Assembly: GCA_005884825.1 (NCBI GenBank) | Contig: VAZT01000213.1 | Span: 1-5,039 of the forward strand | Source of the DNA: Alphaproteobacteria bacterium | GTDB taxonomy: Bacteria > Pseudomonadota > Alphaproteobacteria > ATCC43930 > CGMCC-115725 | Length of the DNA stretch: 5,039 bases | Reading direction: 5' to 3' | Part shown: positions 1 to 5,039 of the stretch, one piece after another | Position numbering within the stretch: the first letter of the stretch is position 1 | Layout of the letters: every line of letters begins with the position of its first letter | Notes under the pieces: generated by a model | Told to the model about the DNA's origin: nothing | Databases searched by the model: none | The model's input: only the letters and a program-made list of their open reading frames with translations | Position numbers and translations under genes: made by a program

Positions 1-619
1 CGCGCCGGCGGCACGCCTCGAGCAGCCCCTTGTAATAAAGCGCCGGGTGCAATTTGCCGGACCGCTCGACGACCATGCCGCCGAAATAGTAGTCGCTGGC
101 GATTTCTTCGCGCTGCCGCTCGCGCGGCACCATGTAGGCGCCGGACTGCGCCGCCGAATTGAGTACGGCGAGCCGGCACGTCTGCGCGTCAAAATGCTTC
201 CTTGTCCACGCACCGACAAAGCGGCCGGGCTTTTCCCAGAAGCAATCGATTTTTTCCTCCTCGATCAGCCGGTCGATCAGACCAAAGGCGTCGGAGGCGT
301 CCGACAGCAGCCGCTCGGCCCGCTCGGGCTCCACCTCCGCGGGCCGGCCGGTGAAGCTTTTGCCGATATTGACGCCACCGCTGACGGCGCCGCCATTGCG
401 GGTGCTCGCGCCAGAGCCGAGCTCTTTGGCTTCGAGCACGACCGCGTCGATGCCGTGCTTCGCCAATTCCAGCGCCGCCGACAGGCCGGCATATCCGCCG
501 CCGACGATCGCGACGCGCGCTGCTCTCGGCACGTCGACGAGGTCGCCGGCGGTCGGCGTGTAAGCTTCCCACCAATACGGGATGGGTGTGAAATCACGGT
601 GGAAGATGTCCGGAACCAT
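1..619 (-). CDS. FAD-dependent oxidoreductase, DAO family (gamma-glutamylputrescine oxidase-like), 5' part
   Basis: Only the first ~206 codons are present; the gene runs off the left edge. The protein begins MVPDIFHRDF. Residues ~35-63 form the Rossmann dinucleotide-binding unit: a beta strand, then GGGYAGLSAALELA (the GxGxxG loop), ending in Glu63, which in this fold holds the FAD ribose. It is followed by GSGASTRNGG at ~68-77, the loop typical of DAO-superfamily amine oxidases such as PuuB. Near the edge, HPALYYKGLL matches the helix that in this family follows the 'lHP' motif. Such enzymes oxidise an amine or amino acid with O2, releasing aldehyde or keto acid, ammonia and peroxide, in the cytosol. 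The Tyr-Trp-Trp N-terminal lead (residues 15-17) resembles putrescine/betaine-type members, but the substrate cannot be read here. Start: the ATG at 619 has GAGG 3 and 11 nt upstream; the frame is open farther back to a TAG near 687, with only a TTG as an alternative. It is divergent from the next gene. Family is confident, substrate is not. Confidence 0.86.
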   Translation of the reverse strand, partial: MVPDIFHRDFTPIPYWWEAYTPTAGDLVDVPRAARVAIVGGGYAGLSAALELAKHGIDAVVLEAKELGSGASTRNGGAVSGGVNIGKSFTGRPAEVEPERAERLLSDASDAFGLIDRLIEEEKIDCFWEKPGRFVGAWTRKHFDAQTCRLAVLNSAAQSGAYMVPRERQREEIASDYYFGGMVVERSGKLHPALYYKGLLEACRRR

Positions 620-664
620 CCGCCTCAATTCCTCAAATGCACTCGCGCCATGCGGGTAAGGCTG

Positions 665-692
665 TTGCCGCCGGCTGCGAGGGGTCTAAATT
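665..692 (+). promoter_or_regulatory. Putative sigma70-type promoter for the His-rich gene
   Basis: TTGCCG (665-670) and TAAATT (687-692) are separated by 16 bp, and each matches four of six consensus bases. The second box lies in the only AT-rich patch (685-697) of an otherwise GC-rich divergent intergenic region. Transcription would begin near 699-700, leaving about 34 nt of leader before the preferred ATG at 734. The call rests on pattern only. Confidence 0.28.
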
Positions 693-718
693 AAATCAGC
701 ATGCCACCGACCGCGACC

Positions 719-724
719 GAGGAG
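719..724 (+). promoter_or_regulatory. Ribosome binding site deciding the start at 734
   Basis: GAGGAG lies 9 nt before the ATG at 734. The in-frame upstream ATG at 701 has only a GAGGGG that is 16 nt away, which is too far. If the predicted promoter is right, a transcript would also begin almost on top of the 701 ATG. The 734 start is therefore preferred. Confidence 0.6.
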
Positions 725-733
725 CAAAAACTC

Positions 734-2344
734 ATGCCAGCGCAAGCCGCAACAGCAACAAACGGCCGTCAAGAAGCGGCTCGCCTCTATCAGGAGCTCG
801 AAGATCGCATGCTCGCCCGCGACCAGGAGGGCGGTAGCCGGATCTATTACGAATTGTTGCGCCGCGGGCGGCCTCTGCCGGAGATCATGGCCGAAGCGGT
901 GCGCATCCACGCGCCCTATACGCATGTGCCGTATCATCAGCGCATCGACGACGGGTTCCCGAACTTCGTCAACAACGACCATTGCCTGCTTTCGGCGCGC
1001 GCCGCGATCAATCTGCAGAGGATGCTGCCGGAGAAGCTCGCCGCGCTGCCGCTGGCGCAGACGATCTGGTACATCCCATCGGGGCTCGATATCTGGAACC
1101 AGAAGATCCTGAAGGCGCCGGGCCATTACGCGACGCGCGGCTATAAGATGCCGAACGCGGAGCCGCCAAAGCCGGTCGTCTATTGGCCCGACCAGGAGCC
1201 GCGCAGGGAAACAGGGCCGCTCGGCGAGCGCCTCAACAATTGGCTGACATTGGTCGAGCGCGGCCAGGTCATCGACGCCTACCGTGTTTTCCTTGGCCTG
1301 ATGGAGGAGACCGAGCACCGCAAGGAGGTGCTGGCGCAGCTGGTCTTTGCCGGCATGATCGATGTTCAGGACCGCATGCTCTACAACCGCTCCTACACGA
1401 CCGGGCACAAGGCGTACCGCGCGCGGTCGGTGGTCGAGATCGGCAATGCGATCGGCTGGGACAATGCCCACGACGTGATCTACGCGGGGGCGCTCGACAT
1501 TGCAGTCGGACCGCGCTGGCACTCGGTCTATGAGATGGCCTGCAACGTCGTCACGATCTTTATCGAAGGCAAGGAGGTGCATGCCGTGCCGCAAGGCGGC
1601 ACGACCGAGCGCGAGCGTGCGCTGCTGGCTAATACAGGATCATTGAACGAAGCCGAGACCGAGGAGCTGATCGACGCACTGATCCATCAGCACGAGCCCG
1701 CCTACATCGAAAGGATCAGCGCGCTGTTATTGGCCGGCAAATCGCCGCGCCGCATCATCGATGCGATCCAGCTGGCCGCCGCCCAGGTGGTGCTGGAGAC
1801 AGTGGGGCCGAACAATTTCTCGATGCCCCAGCACACCTATGAGTACTGCAATACGATAGGCTGGTTCTACGACAATTTCGAGCACCCGCACCGGCTGAAG
1901 CTGCTCTATGTGGCGGGTTCGATGATCAACCAAGCGGCGTGGAACCAGCGTAGCTCCGGCTGGCTCAAATCCGAGCCGATCAGTGCGCCGAGCGGGGCCG
2001 GCCGGATGAATGCCAGTCAGATCATCGGGAATGTGGAGGCGGCGATCGCTGCCCTCGACCCGCCGCAGGCAGTGGCCTGGACCAAGGCTTATCTTGAAAG
2101 CGGAGAGGACCGCTCGCTGCTGGTCCAGCGGCTGGCCTTGCTGGCGGCGCGGATCGGCAACGACCCGCACAACCAGGAAATCCCGCAATGCATGCTGGAG
2201 GATTACGGCAAGAGCCAGAGCCGTGACCGCGAGCGGCTGTTGCTCGCCTGCGCCCATATTTCGGCGGGCCACCGCAAATACGGCGATTTCTTTGAAGCCA
2301 GCCGCCGCTTTGGCGAGGCGATGAATCTGGCTGAACTGCACTGA
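734..2344 (+). CDS. Conserved-looking hypothetical protein, His/aromatic-rich helical protein of unknown function
   Basis: This is a 536-residue soluble protein with no signal peptide and no membrane segment. I do not recognise a named family. It reads as mostly helical, with recurring His-containing motifs suggestive of a metal or cofactor site: HAPYTHVPYHQRI and NNDHCLL in the first 90 residues, TGHKAYR, then WDNAHDVIYAGALDIA followed by RWHSVYE in the middle, MPQHTYEYC and FEHPHRLKLLYVAG later, and an AHISAGHRKYGDF C-terminus. From memory, the WDNAHDVIYA block and the final Cys-Ala-His / Ala-Gly-His helix recall the His-rich helical region that accompanies Rieske domains in some proteins and the questin-oxidase-like superfamily. 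No CxH...CxxH Rieske motif is present, so this is weak inference. Third-position G/C bias is strong and the frame is uninterrupted, so the gene is real. The start at 734 is chosen because GAGGAG precedes it by 9 nt; 701 is the longer option. It is divergent from the FAD oxidoreductase. Confidence 0.85.
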   Translation: MPAQAATATNGRQEAARLYQELEDRMLARDQEGGSRIYYELLRRGRPLPEIMAEAVRIHAPYTHVPYHQRIDDGFPNFVNNDHCLLSARAAINLQRMLPEKLAALPLAQTIWYIPSGLDIWNQKILKAPGHYATRGYKMPNAEPPKPVVYWPDQEPRRETGPLGERLNNWLTLVERGQVIDAYRVFLGLMEETEHRKEVLAQLVFAGMIDVQDRMLYNRSYTTGHKAYRARSVVEIGNAIGWDNAHDVIYAGALDIAVGPRWHSVYEMACNVVTIFIEGKEVHAVPQGGTTERERALLANTGSLNEAETEELIDALIHQHEPAYIERISALLLAGKSPRRIIDAIQLAAAQVVLETVGPNNFSMPQHTYEYCNTIGWFYDNFEHPHRLKLLYVAGSMINQAAWNQRSSGWLKSEPISAPSGAGRMNASQIIGNVEAAIAALDPPQAVAWTKAYLESGEDRSLLVQRLALLAARIGNDPHNQEIPQCMLEDYGKSQSRDRERLLLACAHISAGHRKYGDFFEASRRFGEAMNLAELH

Positions 2345-2370
2345 TCCCACCCGCCGCGCTCTGCTTTCAC

Positions 2371-2380
2371 GGGTGCACCC
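2371..2380. repeat. Perfect 10-bp palindrome in the intergenic spacer
   Basis: GGGTGCACCC lies in the 122-bp spacer between the His-rich gene and the EpmC-like gene. It is a perfect inverted repeat with no loop, too short for a terminator and not followed by a T run. It could be an operator half or chance. No other gene, promoter or clear terminator was seen in 2345-2466. Confidence 0.25.
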
Positions 2381-2466
2381 TCAGGTTGATAAGCTTCCGC
2401 CATGTTTTGCCAGGGCGCGCGTAATCGCTGCCCGGCATAGCCGGTGCCATATCCCACATACCGCTG

Positions 2467-3336
2467 ATGATCTTGACCGCTATTCCCCGAGAGCAGCTGG
2501 ACGAGGTTCTCAACCGGTTCATGGCCAAGCTGGAGCACTCGTTCTCGCGCGCGGTGTTTCGCCGGATCCGCGCGACGTTGCCGGATCGCGCCGTCGGGGC
2601 GGCGGCCGAGCGGCATCGGCAGGCAGCGCTCGCGCTGGCTCGCGGGCTGGGGATGGCGGTCTATCCCGAGGGGGTCGAGTGCGCGTTCAATTGGGACGGT
2701 CGAGCGCTCGACAGCGCGACCGAGGCCTATGTCATCCTGCACGAGGCCGCTCATTTCGTGCTCGCCCCATCGGAGCGGCGGAGGCTCGTCGATTTTGGGC
2801 TCGGGCCCGGCCCGGATACTCGCGACCGCGATACGGCCGCGCGCGCGGCTGTGCTCTCCCCATTGGCGCGTGAGGAGGACGAGGCGGAAGCCTCGTTGCT
2901 CGGGATAATCTGGGAGGCGCAGCTCGGCCAGCCCGCGCTCGCCTCCTTTCTCGATCAGAACTGGCTCGAAGGGCTCGGGCGCTCGGCCCACTCCCATTTC
3001 GCCGAGATACTGGGTAACTTGCAGCGCCGCGGTTTGCTCGATCCTAAATCGCCCGCCTTATTCGATAGAGGGGCGACCCATCGACCCGGCCGAGCCGGCG
3101 CAGCCAGAACCGCAGAACCGGATCCCTTCGCTGAGGCGCCGCGTGAATGCGCGGAGTTGGCATCGCTGCCCCGGCCTGCGAAACTTGCCAGCACTCCGGG
3201 CGCTGGCGCAGCTGCGTATACCCCAGAGCTGAGAGGCGGTTCTCTAGATCTTCCATCCGAACCTCCGGGCCGACCCCGGTTGAACACAGGATCGGCACCC
3301 GGGTTCCCAGAGGATAGAAAGAAAGCGAAGAAGTGA
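2467..3336 (+). CDS. EpmC/YfcM-like protein (EF-P hydroxylase family), divergent, with anomalous C-terminal tail
   Basis: The 289-residue product has HEAAH at residues 92-96, then RRRLVDFG (104-111), PDTRD (116-120), an acidic run around 136-141 and NWLEG (165-169). In the same order and spacing these match E. coli EpmC/YfcM: HEISH, RRELVDFG, PDGRD, an acidic stretch and NLEG. EpmC is a cytosolic metal-dependent enzyme that hydroxylates the modified lysine of elongation factor P; its metal is held by HExxH plus a Glu, here most likely Glu139 by alignment. The family is normally ~180 residues. The domain fills residues ~1-200 and the rest is a Pro/Arg/Ala-rich tail whose third-position G/C drops to about 55-60%, against about 85% in the domain, so it may be read-through into unrelated DNA. 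The aromatic residues after VDFG in EpmC are missing. Start: ATG 2467 has no clear Shine-Dalgarno but is the most upstream ATG in the frame; ATG 2521 is an alternative. The stop overlaps the next start (TGATG). Family is likely; EF-P as substrate is unproven. Confidence 0.72.
   Translation: MILTAIPREQLDEVLNRFMAKLEHSFSRAVFRRIRATLPDRAVGAAAERHRQAALALARGLGMAVYPEGVECAFNWDGRALDSATEAYVILHEAAHFVLAPSERRRLVDFGLGPGPDTRDRDTAARAAVLSPLAREEDEAEASLLGIIWEAQLGQPALASFLDQNWLEGLGRSAHSHFAEILGNLQRRGLLDPKSPALFDRGATHRPGRAGAARTAEPDPFAEAPRECAELASLPRPAKLASTPGAGAAAYTPELRGGSLDLPSEPPGRPRLNTGSAPGFPEDRKKAKK
3149..3319 (-). pseudogene. Possible relic of a penicillin-binding protein UB2H-like segment, antisense to the EpmC-like tail
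   Basis: Reading the minus strand in the frame that is open from 3478 to 3044, a stretch gives TRVPILCSTG, then GPEVRMEDLENRLSALGY, then RQRPECWQV. This recalls the UB2H segment of class A penicillin-binding proteins: an Arg-Val-tyr lead, a 'pG' turn, an LxxxLxxLGY helix and then a 'RPGEy' strand. Third-position G/C on this strand (about 26 of 36 codons in the core) is better than that of the plus-strand tail it opposes. There is no start codon with a ribosome site, and none of the transglycosylase or transpeptidase domain is present. If real, it is a fragment stranded by rearrangement. The similarity is short and recalled from memory, so chance is a serious alternative. Confidence 0.22.
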
Positions 3337-4079
3337 TGAACCGGATCGATCTCGACGGGCGGATCGCCATTGTCACCGGTGCGGCGCGCGGCATCGGCCG
3401 CGCTATTGCCGAGCGGTTCTCCGCTTCCGGCGCGAAAGTGGCCATATGGGATATCGATCGCGCGGCCGCGGCGGCCACCGCGCTCGCCGTCGAGAACGCA
3501 ACCTATGACATCGTCGACGTGACGGACCCGGGCGGCATCGCCCGGGCCGTCGAGGCGACCGAGGCCCGCCTCGGGCCGCCGGACATTCTGGTCAACAATG
3601 CCGGAATTTCCGGACCGAACCTGCCGCTCGCCGAGTATCCGCCCGAGGAATGGCGGCGGGTGGTCGAAATCGACTTGACCGGGGTGTTCAACTGCTGCCG
3701 AGCGGTCTTGCCGCTGATGCAGCGGCGTGATTACGGGCGGATCGTGAATATTGCTTCGATCGCCGGCAAGGAAGGCAACCCGAACGCGTCGGCCTATTCC
3801 GCGGCGAAGGCGGGTGTGATCGGGTTGACGAAATCGCTCGGCAAGGAGCTTGCCGGCACCGGGATCCGGGTCAACTGCGTGACCCCGGCCGCCGCCCGAA
3901 CCGATATTTTCGCCCAGATGACCGAGGCGCAGATCGATTACATGCTGACGAAGATCCCGATGGGCCGGTTTGTCCGGGTTGAGGAGATCGCCGCGCTCGT
4001 CGCCTGGCTCGCTTCGGAAGAATGTTCGTTTTCGACCGGCGGCGTTTTTGACATCTCCGGCGGCCGGGCGACGTATTAG
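3336..4079 (+). CDS. NAD-dependent short-chain dehydrogenase (2-keto-3-deoxy sugar acid dehydrogenase-like)
   Basis: This is a 247-residue classical SDR of normal length. Visible motifs are TGAARGIG (14-21, cofactor loop), Asp39 at the end of the second strand (favours NAD over NADP), NNAG (87-90), catalytic Ser141, and Tyr154 with Lys158 in YSAAK. The run NIASIAGKEGNPNASAY with SYG-like helix KAGVIGLTKSLGKELA, and the ending ISGGRATY, resemble SDRs that oxidise 2-keto-3-deoxy-L-rhamnonate or -fuconate; the FabG-like label would be generic. The fourth catalytic residue, normally Asn in the 'NLxG' motif, is Asp113 here (IDLTG). ATG 3336 overlaps the upstream stop as TGATG, and AAGAAG just before it may act as ribosome site; GTG 3333 would add one residue. 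It converges on an aldolase relic of the 2-keto-3-deoxy-acid family, with the two stop codons overlapping, which supports a sugar-acid role. SDR identity is certain; the substrate is inferred. Confidence 0.93.
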   Translation: MNRIDLDGRIAIVTGAARGIGRAIAERFSASGAKVAIWDIDRAAAAATALAVENATYDIVDVTDPGGIARAVEATEARLGPPDILVNNAGISGPNLPLAEYPPEEWRRVVEIDLTGVFNCCRAVLPLMQRRDYGRIVNIASIAGKEGNPNASAYSAAKAGVIGLTKSLGKELAGTGIRVNCVTPAAARTDIFAQMTEAQIDYMLTKIPMGRFVRVEEIAALVAWLASEECSFSTGGVFDISGGRATY

Positions 4080-4453
4080 GGTTGCGCTGCGATAGCGGCG
4101 GCGCGTTCGGCAAGAAGGCGCACCGTCGCCCAGTCACCGGCAGCCACCGCCTCCCTGGGCGCCATCCATGACCCGCTGACCGCCTCCGCCGGGAACAGCT
4201 TCAGGAAGCTGATGCCGAGGCCGCGTGCCGTTATGACTTCGGAAGGCGTCGCGATGCCGGGAAGATAGGGCCGCTCGGTCGCCAGCGCGGCGGCCGCGAG
4301 TTCCGGGGTCATCCCGGGACTGACCAGAAACCGCGCCCCCGCCGTGCAGGCCTGCACGACATCCGATGGCCGTTGCACGGTCCCGGCGCCGACGACAACC
4401 TGCGGCAGCTCCGAGGCGATTGCGGCAATCGCGGCCAGAGCGGCCGGGGTTCG
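4076..4453 (-). pseudogene. eda: KDPG/KHG aldolase (Eda family) relic with N-terminal loss and internal deletion
   Basis: The reading frame gives RTPAALAAIAAIASE, then QVVVGAGTVQRPSDV, ARFLVSPGMTPELA, LPGIATPSEVI, SFLKLFPAEAV and GSWMAPREAVAAGDWATV. This is Eda in correct order: the end of the EVTLRT strand, the GAGTV turn, the PG-ATP-E segment and the Schiff-base lysine (codon 4199-4201) in LKLFPAEA. Two pieces are missing. The first ~45 residues, including the EVTLRT glutamate and the start codon, are gone upstream of ~4453; the frame hits TAA at 4475-4477. Between LKLFPAEAV and GSWMAP, at ~4172-4180, about 40 residues are deleted in frame; these normally carry the Pro-Thr-Gly-Gly phosphate-binding loop. 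About 126 codons remain of a usual ~205-215. The intact enzyme cleaves 2-keto-3-deoxy-6-phosphogluconate to pyruvate and glyceraldehyde 3-phosphate. The product cannot form a complete TIM barrel, so it is almost surely non-functional. Codon use is still good, suggesting recent decay. Confidence 0.87.
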
Positions 4454-4481
4454 GGGCTGGGGACCGTATTGGCCTTAGTAG

Positions 4482-4574
4482 GATCGTTTTGCCAGTCTCG
4501 AGCCGGAGATGATCGGCACCAACCAGCGCCTCGATCGCATGGAGCGGCGACTGAATTTCGTGGATACCCCGGTC
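4482..4574 (+). pseudogene. Fragment of a coiled-coil protein C-terminus
   Basis: Directly after a TAG at 4479-4481 the plus strand reads DRFASLEPEM then IGTNQRLDRMERRLNFVDTP. Hydrophobic residues Leu6, Met10, Leu17, Met20, Leu24 and Val27 of this stretch follow 3-4 spacing, a heptad coiled coil, and the NxRLDRxERRL style is common at the ends of small alphaproteobacterial coiled-coil proteins. No upstream start or ribosome site belongs to it, and the frame then runs on antisense into the dehalogenase gene without a natural end. It is best read as a stranded gene fragment. It could also be chance coding in the ~130-bp spacer 4454-4582, which shows nothing else. Confidence 0.33.
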
Positions 4575-4582
4575 TGGATCCC

Positions 4583-5039
4583 TCAGCAGCCGAGTTTGGT
4601 AGCCAGATCGATAAAATCGCCGGCGATGACGTCGAAATCGTGCTCGGCTTTGAGGTCCCGGGACTTGTTGGGGCCGTGTTCGAGCGGCCGGCTGACAAAG
4701 GCGGTGCGAAACCCGCGGCTGCGCGCCGCGACGAGATCGCCATTATGCGCGGCGACCATCATGCATTGCTCGGGTTTGAGGTCGAGCAGCGCAGCGCTGC
4801 GGTCGTAGGCCTCGGGCTGCGGTTTGTAGGCGTGCGCGACCTCGGCGCCGAGGATGACATCCCACGGCAATCCGGCGTATTTGGCCATATTGACCATCAG
4901 TGCGACATTACCGTTCGACAATGTCGCAAGGATGAATTTGCGTTTGAGGCGGGTGAGCCCTTCGACGCTGTCGGGCCACCCGTCAAGGCGATGCCAGGCG
5001 CGGTTGAGGTGGTCGATGTCACTCTCGCCGAGACCGCTG
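4583..5039 (-). CDS. Haloacid dehalogenase type II-like HAD hydrolase, C-terminal part
   Basis: The last 151 codons and the TGA stop (4583-4585) are present; the N-terminus, with the nucleophilic Asp motif and the start, lies past the right edge. Visible HAD motifs are ILATLSNGN (motif II, Ser/Asn binding the leaving group), the conserved lysine in YKPQPEAYDRSA (motif III), and CMMVAAHNGDLVAAR with RTAFVSRPLEHGP (motif IV and following loop). This combination is typical of (S)-2-haloacid dehalogenases, which replace a C2 halogen of short 2-haloacids with hydroxyl through an aspartyl-ester intermediate, in the cytosol. Motif IV has Asn-Gly-Asp where many dehalogenases show Asn-Asp-Asp or a similar triad; this may tune activity or mean another phospho- or halo-substrate. 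The upstream WHRLDGWPDS stretch fits the helical cap-to-core return in this family. It is separated from the aldolase relic by debris, so no operon is implied. The family is confident; true halogen substrate is not. Confidence 0.86.
   Translation of the reverse strand, partial: SGLGESDIDHLNRAWHRLDGWPDSVEGLTRLKRKFILATLSNGNVALMVNMAKYAGLPWDVILGAEVAHAYKPQPEAYDRSAALLDLKPEQCMMVAAHNGDLVAARSRGFRTAFVSRPLEHGPNKSRDLKAEHDFDVIAGDFIDLATKLGC

Noticed and set aside
47..694. A 215-codon plus-strand frame over the FAD oxidoreductase.
   Set aside because: It is antisense to a clear GxGxxG flavoprotein and shows no domain of its own.
686..1594. A 302-codon open frame on the minus strand opposite the His-rich gene.
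   Set aside because: Its composition is Arg/Val/Asp/His-rich with no motif, as expected from the antisense of a high-GC gene with strong codon bias; the plus strand is clearly coding.
2203..2997. A 264-codon minus-strand frame spanning the end of the His-rich gene and the EpmC-like domain.
   Set aside because: It crosses two real plus-strand genes and the spacer, and the peptide has no motif.
2467..3070. HEAAH read as a zinc metallopeptidase.
   Set aside because: The surrounding RRxLVDFG, PDxRD and N-x-LEG motifs match the EpmC hydroxylase family better than any peptidase family.
3250..3310. CCGGG-rich stretch considered as a terminator hairpin before the dehydrogenase.
   Set aside because: Pairing is imperfect, there is no T run, and the upstream frame passes through it into the next gene.
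4459..4582. A minus-strand peptide (GIHEIQSPLHAIEALVG...) just upstream of the aldolase relic, considered as its displaced N-terminus.
   Set aside because: It lacks the EVTLRT and GG motifs of Eda and is in another frame; it is the antisense of the coiled-coil fragment.

Overview
The window looks like a high-GC proteobacterial chromosome segment, most likely alphaproteobacterial. The basis is strong G/C bias at third codon positions, compact genes, and protein styles familiar from Bradyrhizobium-like genomes. The taxonomic call is inference from style; no rRNA or marker gene is present.

Layout. Bases 1-619 (minus) hold the 5' part of a DAO-type FAD oxidoreductase resembling gamma-glutamylputrescine oxidases; its C-terminus lies outside. 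It diverges from a 536-residue, His/Trp/Tyr-rich, mostly helical protein of unknown function (734-2344, plus), and the short gap between them carries a plausible promoter. After a 122-bp spacer comes a plus-strand gene (2467-3336). Its first ~200 residues carry the signature of the EpmC/YfcM EF-P hydroxylase family (HExxH, RRxLVDFG, PDxRD, an acidic stretch, N-x-LEG). Its last ~90 residues have different base use and look non-native. That gene overlaps by one base (TGATG) an intact NAD-type short-chain dehydrogenase (3336-4079) similar to 2-keto-3-deoxy sugar acid dehydrogenases.

The rest is on the minus strand or degraded. A KDPG-aldolase (Eda) relic (4076-4453) converges on the dehydrogenase stop codon. 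It has lost its N-terminus and, without loss of frame, about 40 residues carrying the Pro-Thr-Gly-Gly phosphate loop. Next to it, on the plus strand, is a ~30-codon coiled-coil fragment (4482-4574). The window closes with the C-terminal two-thirds of a type II haloacid dehalogenase-like HAD hydrolase (4583-5039, minus).

How the parts fit. The dehydrogenase and the aldolase relic suggest a former sugar-acid catabolic locus: the aldolase branch was lost while an oxidative route, or an unrelated use of the dehydrogenase, was kept. The fragments at 3060-3330 and 4450-4580 mark two junctions where sequence was rearranged. No tRNA, rRNA, CRISPR array, insertion sequence or clear rho-independent terminator was seen. 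The features most deserving a second look are the divergent EpmC-like gene with its anomalous tail, the doubly deleted aldolase, and the unassigned His-rich protein.
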